The notes beneath the pieces were generated by a model. That model was not told where the DNA came from. It saw nothing but the letters and a program-made list of their open reading frames with translations, and did no database searches. DNA of 64,000 nt, from NCBI GenBank assembly GCA_030062745.1, contig CP099839.1, forward strand, positions 44,404,796-44,468,795. Direction: 5' to 3'. A program made the position numbers and the translations under genes. Source of the DNA: Capitulum mitella. Taxonomy: Eukaryota > Arthropoda > Thecostraca > Pollicipedomorpha > Pollicipedidae. Of the stretch, positions 33,801 to 44,300 are shown piece after piece (position 1 is the first letter of the stretch; each line of letters starts with the position of its first letter).

Positions 33801-35951
33801 TTAAATCTCTGGTTCGACTGAAAGTAATCCACTTTTTGTTCCCGTTTTAATACAAAGTTTAAGATTCGAAATTCAATCTGCTTCGCTCTCTTTACTCTTT
33901 CCTCGTTAACACCCCTCCCTTCCCTCTTCCTCCCTCTCTCTTATTCCGTGTTGGTGTATTAAATGCAAGTCATTGCACTTACTTATTCGCTGCATAATAT
34001 GCATAACCTAAACAATGTGGCAAATCACATTCCATAAAACGCTGCAATAACGGTCTTTGTGAATCGACAGCCACTTGAGGTCCCGTTCGGCCTTTGTACA
34101 TGCTTCTTTTCACCGGACAAAGGAACGGTGGCATGGCTCCTTGCCACGTTACTTTTCTCGGCGAATTCACCCGTGGAACAATGAGAACAGTTTTATCCAT
34201 TATCCACGAGGACGAAGCGGCAATGGAGCTGATACACAAACGAAATAAAAGACGGATACCTGCTGGGGTGGGCCTCGTTATTTCACCGCGCGGTGACTCC
34301 GCAGGTCACTGAACTATGCACCGCATCGTTTCATGTGAAGCCAGACGCCTGCGAATTAGGAGTCCGTCTTTACTTATGACCGCCTCGTTCATCGCATGGA
34401 ACGGCTGGGTTTAATTGCACGCTGCTCCAAACCGTGTGATTTTCCTGTCCGGTGCGCCTAACCTTCCGCCTAGCTTCGTTCAACCCGGCGGTTCCATGCC
34501 CTTGCCGGAGTTTCTTCACACTACAGAACCCGTTTTAAGTCCGTGGGCATCATCATGACAATATCATGATGTGAGCTCCAAATGAGCGGTAAATTGTATC
34601 ACACCTAGCCGCGTTAACTCTAAGCCCTGACACTAGCGCATAATGACGGGCTAACTGCACAATTATGACACCAGTCGTCGGTCAAGATTGTGACACTGGT
34701 AAAAAGAAACACCGAACAGCCGGGGAGGAAACCTCCTCGCCCCCGTCGATGTTGCAGTGTGTAAAATAATGCATACGTGACGCAAAACGTACGTGGTTAA
34801 GGTTCCAGTAGGGCACTGCACGCCAAGGAGGACGGGTCTTATGTGACTTCGCTATACGTCTGCTTCTCGATCGACTGTGTCTCACTGAACCGAACTCTCC
34901 TAACATGGGGAGCATTGGAACTTAAAAGTAGCTTATGTCGGACCGCTATATGATTTTTTTACATTATATTTGGAACATTTTACTCACAAATATTTCAAAA
35001 GCACATCGTCATGGCTATCTCACTCCAGCCGCATTCGTTCAGGAATCAGGAGGTTTTTCAGAAATGCAAGATTGCCGCTAAACTAGCTGAGACTCCATGG
35101 ATGGTCTCCTGATAGCACTCAAGTTTTTTGTGTCTAGATAGGGGAGACCGGGGTCAAATGTAATATGGGGCAATTGTAACAGAAGCTTTAACTTCGAACC
35201 TTACAGATGAATAGCGCTGAAGACACCACTGGACATGCGCAGTAAGCTGTTCCCTTTCCTCACGGGGTTACAGGCCGGTGCGGCGGGTGAGTCGATTGTG
35301 CTGTTCACAGTTGTGTTTTTTAGAGTGCATTGTAACTTTGTTTATTTTTTAGTATGATCAGCTCATTCACGTATCATACTAGACACGGCTTAAGAGTTTG
35401 TGTGGGGTGGGTGGGGGTACCTGGTAAAAAACTGAGTGCATCAGTTGCCGCCTTGTTTTGCGTCATTTTTGCCTCAAAGATGGCGTGGCGTGACGGGGGC
35501 AATTGTAACATTTTTGCTGGGATCGAATATAACAGTGTAACAATTGACTCCTATGACCAGACCATTAGACCTACATTTATGTAAAATATCAATGCACTCG
35601 TCATAAATGTAACCACTGGGGGCGGAGACTATGGAAACATGCCCCGTCCAATTAATCAACATGCAATTTTTTTCCCCAAATTCATTATCAACATCATTCA
35701 AAAATCATACTTACGATATTATTGTCACCAGTCCCTGGTTTTTTTCTTAGGTACTGTTTTGTCAGTTTTAATTTTAAGACGTGGTTACATTCTTGGCGGC
35801 TAGTCACCGTGGTCTTACCGTAGATGTTTTACCTTCACAGCGGATTTATTAAGATATTTTATTATTTTATTTATTGATTATTTTATTGATAGAATAATTC
35901 TAGTTTGACTTCATTTGGATATTTCTGGGGGAAGTATGGGACATTTGTATA

Positions 35952-35954
35952 TAG

Positions 35955-36003
<49 letters not shown>
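35952..36003. repeat. (TA)n microsatellite
   Basis: About 25 uninterrupted TA units within the pogo-like relic. Confidence 0.95.
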
Positions 36004-36008
<5 letters not shown>

Positions 36009-36099
36009 CTTTCCCTGAATGTTACATTGAAAATACATTATTATATCCATGCATCATGGATGATATATATCAGCATCATTCCTGCAAAGGCTGATACAT

Positions 36100-36693
36100 T
36101 GGGGATCGACAAGCCTGGTCCATCGGGGATCGAACAGTCTCGTCCATCGGGGATCGCCTCGAAGCAGCTCACCCCTGAAGCGACTCGGCCGCTACCCAGG
36201 GCAGGTCCAAGAAAAACAGCAGTGCGGGTTGAAAGCGAAAGGCTGCAATTCTGACTGACAGTCCAGAAAAGAGAGCGATAGAGCTAGAAGAGAGTCGAAA
36301 TGATTGCAAACAAGCACCGAAGAAGCTCAAGTTTGACCAGGACAAGCATGAAGAGAAGACAAAGGCTAGTGGGAAGAGGGCTCGGAAGACAGCACGTAGG
36401 GAAAGCAGCAGTAATGAAGAAGACGTCTTCTGTCTTTTGTGCGTTGAAAGCTTGGAAAACAGTCGATCCAAAGAAAGGTGGATCCGGTGCCAAATGTGCG
36501 CAATGTGGGCCCACGAGGCGTGTACCGCAGTCGAAAAGTATGGGGCTTACATATGCGAAAACTGTGAATCAGACACCGAGTACGTGATCATAGACCGAGC
36601 GTCAGAGGTATTAGAGGTGTTGTGTTTCCTCTACTTCAACACAAATACTCAAGGCATGTTTTGGACCTCAGAGGTCCCGTTACTGAATTTCTA
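36100..36693 (+). pseudogene. C-terminal fragment of a pogo-type transposase with PHD-like zinc finger
   Basis: A proline-rich stretch (LTPEATRPLPRAGPRKTA) ends in one frame near 36220. The frame then shifts and resumes at 36245 with AILTDSPEKRAIELEES, a lysine-rich linker, and a cysteine/histidine module: CLLC, RCQMC, HEAC and CENC. That is the Cys4-His-Cys3 spacing of a PHD-like finger. Pogo/Tigger-like transposases of arthropods commonly end this way (established family knowledge). The upstream helix-turn-helix and DDE domains are missing and there is at least one frameshift, so this is a decayed fragment. The finger itself has no stop. Confidence 0.7.
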
Positions 36694-37075
36694 AGCCCGA
36701 GATGGTTGTGGTGTTCTATCCAGAAAGAGCTATATGTTTAAAAGTTTTGTTTTGTTTTGAAATCGCATTTTGTTTGATGAAGCGTCCATTCTTGTCCTGA
36801 GAAAGGTAGAGCTGTTATTTAATTCAGGAAAAGCTACTGGAGTACTTGAGCTCTACGCCGTTGCGAAATCGTATTTTTGTATTGCAGCTGTGATTTTAAT
36901 CCAGGAAAGAGATGTAAGAGACAGGATGTAAGAGACAATGTTGTTCAATAAAGGCTGTTTTCGATAAAAGTGGCTTTCACTACATCACTACACTATTCGC
37001 TAACATGTTACATTTGACCCCAGGTGCTGTTACAATTTATTCCGTACCCGGGGTTAATTGTAACAGCTGAAGTGA

Positions 37076-38227
37076 CTTTTTGGAACAGTAATTTCGGGAT
37101 CGTTTCATATCCGCTACAAAGGCAAAATATCAGGGTTTTTGAAAACGCGAGAAAATGTTCCCCAACCCGAAATATTTTCGTTCCAGGATCGAAAAGGTAA
37201 AAAATGCAACATCTGATCCCAGTCTAATTGTCTAATCCAGGAGCGTAAGAGCATTCAGGGGATGTGGGGGCCCAAGACGTTTTATTTCATAGGGTTAATG
37301 TTAAATTTCGTCAAAAGTGGGGCGTAGCATGACCCTCTTGCCCCCTCCCACCGTTCCACGCCCATGGCTTCTAACCCTGAATGCGCGTCACGACGCAACG
37401 TAAGTCTGATGTTTTAATATGGCAGGCAAAGCTGCTTTTTATTATCATTTGTTGAGTTCCAGGATTGATTTCCCTGGTTCCATCCTCTCGTCAAGACTTC
37501 CATAATGTGCATCAAAACTGTTCGGGTGTTAGACATCCCTTTTGACGTGGTCAGTACAGCGTATGGGTGCAGAGCTACACTCAGCCTGCGGCAACTCCAA
37601 ACCAGCGCTACTGACGCCAATTGATAATTAGCGACATCTATTGGCCGCAGTCAGAGCTACAGGTACGCTCGACTGCCACACTCTGAAGCAGACTTTCTGA
37701 AGCGCGGAATCCTGTAGGTTCCGTCCTATCACGCGACCGTCCAGATGTCAGGCCGTCGGCCACCATTGCAGTGGCGGCCGTAACGGCCACCAGCTTCAGC
37801 TGCCGACCGTCACGGCGGGGATGTGTGACTTCCATGGTCGGCCAAGGCCAGCGAGACATGCTCAAACGGTCGGAGCGGCAGATCACAAAGCCGCGACCAA
37901 GGCCCTGTTTTGCATGAGGTTAGCGTGGTCTTCAGATACATTTCTGTTTTACCTGCCGGGCTGAAGCATTGCGCCCTGGGCCCAGCTTTAATAATGCTTT
38001 GAACATTTAGGCCTGACATGATTCAGCTTTTAAGACCCAAACGGCAGTGTTGCAGGAGTGATCAACAAAGATGTCCGGGACATGAACATGCATACGAGCA
38101 GTAAAGACCGCTCAGCTCAGCAATGCATTCACCTGTAAAGTGAAGGTAATTACAAACTCAACTGGTTCTTAAACCCTTCGGCGTTGAGGGCAAAGAGGAA
38201 GATGTAATCCCATCTTTTCCACACTGT
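37076..38227. other. Stretch without a recognisable gene
   Basis: No gene motif seen. Text near 37240-37370 with a G-rich then C-rich run looks like decayed transposon ends but was not resolved. Confidence 0.55.
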
Positions 38228-38430
38228 TGGCGTCTCTGCCGGTTCATCCTTCACTACGGCATTTCTGCCGGTTCATTCCCTACTCTGTCGTCTTTGTCGG
38301 TTCATCCTTCACTTTGGCATCCCTGCCGGTTCATTCCCACTCTGGCATCTCTGCCGGCTCATCCCCCGCTCTGGCGCCTCTGCCGGTCCATTCCCCACTC
38401 TGGCATTTCTGTCGGTCCATCCCTCCCTGA
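38228..38430. repeat. Minisatellite, about 30-bp unit
   Basis: Seven units built around CTGCCGGTTCATTCC and ACTCTGGCAT at about 30-bp spacing. Thirty is a multiple of three, so one frame stays open throughout; it starts from a non-ATG codon and I see no splice context, so I do not call it coding. Confidence 0.85.
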
Positions 38431-39469
38431 CGTGTAGCCATAATTTAGTCAGCGGAACAAGAATCCCGAGGCAGTGTGCGGTGAGTCCTTCCTCGTCTCC
38501 GCAGCAACGTCTCCCATTAATCAGTGGTCGTGGCTGGTCGGTCCGGTACCGGCTGGCGAACCTGCGTCGAGCGGCGACGTAGTCGACGTCATTTCTGGAG
38601 TAAATACCCAGTGTTTATGTTCCGGCGTTTGCCTTGTTTTTTTTTCATATCACGACAAAGCCGTGTGTCAGCGATCGACCTTCCGACAGTCAGGCTATCG
38701 TCACTCAGTCACGGTCTGTACAAATGTAAAGCCTGCCCACGTACTCTCTCTGTCAGTATGTGACACAATCGATCAGCATAACGCTGAGCGCGCATTACTG
38801 CACGCGAGTCATTTCGCTTCCTATGAGGCTACTGTTGTTTACGGAGTTCAGAACCGGTGTTGTTGAGACGTGGTCAGGGAAATAAAGAGCAAAAGGCGGC
38901 GTTAACGATCGACTACCGCCAAGTCACAAGCACACACCCGCCACGTAGAGGCGGGGCGAGATGGATCGCCAATCGGCCCCTGGATCGCGTCGCAGCCGAC
39001 AATGGGCGCGGCCGGCTGGCGCCGTCTACCGTGACCCGGTGACGTCACGGGACGGGGTGCGATCGAAGCCGGGGTGGACCGCTCCCGGCCTGGCCCGGCC
39101 CGGCGTACTTCCACTGGCCACACAAGACAGCAGGGTGTATTTCGTGACAGCCCTGTACAGGTATGCGGAGACGGCTCGTAACGACATCACGGGCGGCAGG
39201 GTGCCGTGGTTCACGAGGTGCCAGACGGAGCACAACAGAGCCGAGTGTACAACAGACAGAGTACATCCGAGCGGCTGAACCCTGCGTAATGGACGGACTG
39301 GAGAGCTGGCGGCGCGGTGCAGGTCCGGCCCGGCACACGCACCGCACCTCGGGCGTCACGGGAGGCCAGGAACAATACCGGACCCGACCAGCGCTGACCA
39401 GGCGTGAACACGGCCCGCCAGGACGCGTCACTGGTTGAACTGTACTGCCCGCCAGACGGAGCAGTGACA

Positions 39470-40240
39470 TTACTGCATAATCTGTCAGTCATTGTCACTG
39501 GCGTCACTGTATCGTCAGCCAGTCGGTGCCCGTGATAACACTGCACGGTCTGTCCGCCAGTCAGTGTCACTGTGTTATTCGCTAGTCGGTGTCTGCGGTG
39601 CCTCACAGTCTGTCTTCAGTCCGTGTCAGTTGTCTCACTGTATTGTCTGCCGGTGTCAGTGGTGTGACTGTACTGTCCGTCAGCATCAGTAGTGTCACTG
39701 TACTGTTTATCGGTCGGTGTCAGTAGTGCCACTGCACTGTTCGTCGGTCGGTGTCAGTGGTGTTACTGCACTGTCCGGTGGTTCGTGTCAGTGGTGTCAC
39801 TATATTGTCTGTCTGTTTCAATGGTGCTGCTGTACTGTCCCTCGGTCGGTATCAGCGGTGTTAATGTACTACCTGTCTGTGTCAGTGGTGTCACAGCACT
39901 GTCTGTTGGTGGGTGGTGTCATTGTACTGTCCGCCGGTGTCAGTGATGCTTCTGTCTGTGCATTGGTCGTTGTCAGTGGTGTCACTGTAATTTCCGTCGA
40001 TCAGTATCAGTGATGCCACTGTACCGACTGTCGGTATCAGTGGCGTTTCTGTACTGTCTGTCAGTGTCGGTGGTGTCCCTGTGCTGTCTGCTGGTGTCAA
40101 TGATGTCACTGCACCGTACTGTTTGCCGGTGTCAATAGCTCCACTGTACTGCCTGTCAGTCGGTATCAGAGATGTCACCGTACTGTCTGCCGGCGCCAGT
40201 GGTGCCACTGTACCGTCTGTCGGTCGGTGTCAGTGCTGGG
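39470..40240. repeat. Minisatellite, units of about 36-44 bp
   Basis: Roughly twenty diverged units of the type GTGTCAGTGGTGTCACT, GTACTGTCTGTCGGTCG. Unit length varies. Open frames across it reflect the repeat. It lies between the pogo relic and the 3' end of unc119. Confidence 0.88.
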
Positions 40241-41245
40241 GCCGGTGGTCACGGTCTCGGGCGGGTCCAGATGGAGGACGCGCCCTACCGTCCACGACTC
40301 CCGGCGCGCTCGACAACCTGGCACGCGCTCACACGCCAGCGGCGGCCGGCCTGATAACGCCTACACCCAACACCGACACAGTTCACGGCAGCTGTGATGA
40401 CCCATCAGACACACAGCTGCGCATCGTACTGTCAAACGACAAAACAGGTCACCCAGAAAAGTTACCGAGATCACAGTTCAGCTCACGTGCTGGGGCAATA
40501 TTCAGTAATGGACGCATGCGAACTAGCTGAAAAAAATCATTTAATTCACGTGATCAGAGCTAACAAGCGAACATCGCATCCCTGAACCCCTTCGGAAGCT
40601 ACATAAAAATACAGATACATAAGGTGCAAACGTGCACAAAAAATAGCGAATCACAACATAAATCTTGTTACAAAACACGATATTGCGCGTAAACGGCGTC
40701 CAATAACAATTTCAAAACGTCTGATGATCAAGGGCCGTGAGAAGAGCCGCACGATACGGAGCAGCACTTTGAGATCCTCCGCGCGGGGCGAGGCTGGGGT
40801 GCGTGCTCCAGCGGATTGGTGCATACTGTGCAGAACCGGTGCGGCCCGTGCCAAATCACTCCGTGCGTGCACCCTGAAGCTCGAGCCCGCCCGGCACCGC
40901 AGCAGCGCCCCAGAGCATCGTCCGGTCCATCTGCCTAGTCACTTGCCCCGAACGCTGGCCGGCGGCCCTGTCCGGTCGGCAGGCACCGTGAGGTGCGGCC
41001 CCGGCTGCGGCCAGCCCGTGGTGCCGGCCGGCCGGCCCGGCCGAGTCCCGACACCTGGTGAGCCGGCGGCTGCCCAGACCGGCGCCAGAACACCACGCAG
41101 CCCGCCGCCGCCGGCCCAATAAATACGGATATCAACCTAGCTACGTCCCGCGGCCCGTGCCCGTCTGCCGGGGACCGTCACGCCCGCCGGCCGTAACGCG
41201 TCACGGGCGCTGCGCGACGGCCGCCGAGTGGCGCGGACCGCCGCG

Positions 41246-41352
41246 CTAGCCGCTGTACGCGTAGTCGGCCTTGTTGTGCATGATGAGTTTGTTGTCGACG
41301 AAGTAGAAGCTGTCGGAGCGCGTCTCGTACGGGTGCCGGATCATCTCGTCCA
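41246..41352 (-). CDS. unc119: unc119 exon 6 (terminal)
   Basis: Acceptor TTCCGCCAG; two bases complete a Val codon. It encodes [20 protein letters not shown] and the C-terminus [10 protein letters not shown], which is nearly invariant in UNC119 proteins. By hand count 33 of 34 complete codons end in G or C. No canonical AATAAA was seen close downstream on the minus strand. Confidence 0.96.
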
Positions 41353-44300
41353 CTGGCGGAACAGAAAAAAGAAGTCACACAAAAATACACACGGTTTGGT
41401 TCTTACCAATTGCCAACAGCAGACAGGCGACAGGATGCATGTCGCCTTGGCTGCTAAGCAAAGTCAAACTGCCTTTGTCACGAACAGCACGGCGGGAGGT
41501 GCGGCAGTCAGCCGACGAACACCCGCACACACACGGAGCGCTGTCTGACGGCAAAAATGGCACGTAGCACCCGAGCAGACGGCGCCCAGACAGAGAACAC
41601 GGACAAAACACTCCCCGAAACCGCGGAAAAGCAGGCACGCTTCGGAGTAGTTCGGGCGCCCGGCGTCCCCTGCTTTAATGCCGTTCAGTTCGAGAATTCA
41701 GATGCGCACTCCGCGACAGAACAACCTTTAGACAATCGCTGTATCACAACTATAGTACATGTCTTTCCACCACTGTCATGGCGTAATGCACGAAACGCTT
41801 TACTACATAAACAACAGTTGAGGACAATTTTGCATTCCACCGGTAATCCCGGATTACTTCACCGTTTTTTTTTTTTTTGTGCGGGTGCGCTATATCGGAC
41901 CGTTTCCCACTGGGTTGCTGGGGTAATGCGGGGGACGCTGGAGTATTGGGCCCGTACCCCGCTGCGTTGTTGAGGCGCGGGCGCGGGAGGGGCTGTATCG
42001 GACCGGTGCTTTCCTGGCGACAGACCGCTGCGATCGATCGCCGACACCACGTACCGATCCCCAGTGACGTCATCAAACTGTATCCAACAGCACGTCGGCC
42101 CGGACGGGTGCCGCCCCGCCCCGCCCCGCCCCGCTGCATTGCCGAAGAAAAAAACATCCGACAAAACTGAGGAAAACAGATATAGTGCGACCGACAACGG
42201 GCTACTGGGATGTCCAGCTTATTCTGACAGACGAGTCACATATTCTGAAAAAACAATCACAAAAAGAAGAAATGCACTCGAACCAATGTTTAACAGATTT
42301 CTGGACCGGAACACTCGAAGTGGAGATTCTCTGGAAATCACGCATAGTTGCGTGGCAGATGTTTCCCCACCCTCTTTCAAAGTCTCGTGAACGTCTGAAT
42401 GAAAAAATAAATACATAAATGAAGAAATACCAATAAATAAATACAAAACAAAAATCCGAAGTATGTAGGAACTATGGGAAACTACGGAGAACTCCGGAAT
42501 TTCCGTGACTACGTCAAATTTCGGCACGCGAAGGTAATCAAGAAACATCTAAGAATGTACCTTCCACTTCAAGGATGGCCCGGCACCAGCCCACACACTA
42601 CGGATAGACGCTTTGCAAAAAGCACGTGAGCCGCGAAACCGGCTGACACGTACCATTAGGGCACCGCCAAACAGCGCTAAAAGCCACCGTACTGAGATCA
42701 CGGACCGAGTGAGGAGCAGCACCCGAGACAACCGGCAGTGTCCTGAAGTTAGTTTTGACTGAAGTGGAGGCGGAGGCAAATATTCTTGTCAGAGGTGAAA
42801 AAAATGATGATAATGACCACTTCCACGTAGTTTTCTCGTAAATATTACAGTCATGTAGTCACACATTTAAATGGTTTTCTTGAAATACATAAAACATAGG
42901 CAATATGCATAGGAGTCCATGCATAACTGAAGATCCGCACAGCCTGCAGGGCAAGGTTGGAAAAGGTGCTGTTTTTTTTTGGGTGTTTAAGCTAGTGATG
43001 TGCTCCAAAAACATTTTATACTCCAAAAGTCTGACCTTGTTCTCTATCAAAAAACTAAATCATAATCATGTTGACCAGTTTCTAACTCTGCAAGGTCATC
43101 ACTGCCTTCATTCAGTACGACGCAAACATGTGATGTCAAAACTGACTTATATCACCAATGCCAACTTAAACCAGCTGGGAGCCGAATGACACTGAAGTCG
43201 GTGCGCCCCTATGTCCTTATAACCAAGCAACGTAAGCCAGCACTACTATCTGCAATATTTTGTATTCAAAAACAAAAATTATATTCCAACACCAAGAACA
43301 AAAACCAAAGTTCCAATCTCCTTCAGGCCTATACTGGGTACCCCATATCGGCCGGCTATATTCTAAGGTTCAGTCCGTGGCTTAACCATTACCCCTCCTC
43401 ATTGGCCCTTAATTGATCTTCCTGGTTACTTCTGCGTCACTGCTGACCTCTACCTTCCCTCAGATTGTTCAGTTGTAGAAAAAACATCGGAAACCCAGTA
43501 TGGGTGGTAGGTACAACCCCTTCTGAGTTGCTTTCCCTAAAATACAAATACAGCACAATGTTTTTTTGTTTCAGGAATTTGTATAACCTGGCCTTTCACC
43601 GCCTTTCCAATATGCACCTGGTGATGCCTAACTCACCTGCGCATTGCGCTGCCACGAAAAAGCACTAACGCTCAAGAACATGACTATTAAAAGAACTTAT
43701 CTGCAAAGGACGACAGGTATGTTGTTTCTGTGTTCACTTAAACAGTAGAGTGCGAAGTAACAGTAAGTCACTTATTGCACAACCAAAGTTCTTTGTTTTC
43801 AGTGAACGTGGTTTTTTTTCCAGGTTCTGTAAGAACCAGAACTGCAACAGTCCAGTCTATACCCTTCAAAATTTCAACTGCTCCCACTGCCTCTTGTGTA
43901 CTTTACCGGATGGGAAAATGTATCTTGGAGTACCAGCAGCTGGCACGTTACGTCCTGCGTAATGACGACTGCTCAAATTTTGCGCCGACCGCGGGAGGCA
44001 GAAAAACAAATTCCCACACGTCATTTTCTATCATCTATTTTTTGCTCTGTGGGGTTTATTTGGTGATAGTGATTCAAGATGGTGTTTATTTCTTCGAGCA
44101 ATGCTTCAACTCAAAGTACCGCTGGAATGTTAGGTGGTAATGACATCCTCCACTGTGGGGATTTCCTTGACTTTTATCGCTGTCCTAACACTGTGGGAGA
44201 AAAAGCAATGCAACCATTACGTTACATGTTTTTGGCATTAACAAAATACGCGGCATTCCTTTCCGATTCCACCTGTTTGCTCCAAACTACATGATGACAT

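Larger units (their letters stand above)
24192..35130. other. Intergenic stretch with repeated CpG/CCGG-rich islands
   Basis: No gene recognised on either strand over about 11 kb. Blocks dense in CCGG, GGCC and CG occur at about 24260-25180, 27330-27760, 29880-30330, 30590-30990, 31440-31930 and 33320-33560, separated by AT-richer DNA. A degenerate GAGGACAGCCGACGG-type repeat occupies about 29160-29620. The longer open frames all fall inside GC-rich blocks and look like composition artefacts. Confidence 0.6.
35140..37075 (+). mobile_element. Relic of a pogo-like (Tc1/mariner superfamily) DNA transposon
   Basis: The ends carry matching inverted text: GGGGTCAAATGTAA and GGGGCAATTGTAACAG at 35150-35185, and on the opposite strand GGGGTCAAATGTAACATG and CTGTTACAATTAACCCC at about 37005-37068. 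Several more TGTAACA/CAATTGTAAC copies occur near both ends. The interior encodes only the C-terminal part of an arthropod pogo-type transposase; the DDE core is absent. A long (TA)n at 35952-36003 interrupts it. Exact termini and the TA duplication could not be fixed. Confidence 0.6.

Noticed and set aside
33979..34312. Overlapping open frames on both strands (86 and 72 codons)
   Set aside because: Neither shows a known motif or splice context.
39470..40240. Possible CRISPR array because of regular repeats
   Set aside because: Unit lengths vary and there are no unique spacers; the setting is eukaryotic, so it is a minisatellite.
39492..40330. Cysteine- and valine-rich open frames
   Set aside because: They arise from the GTCAGTGGTGTCACT-type minisatellite and have no protein family features.
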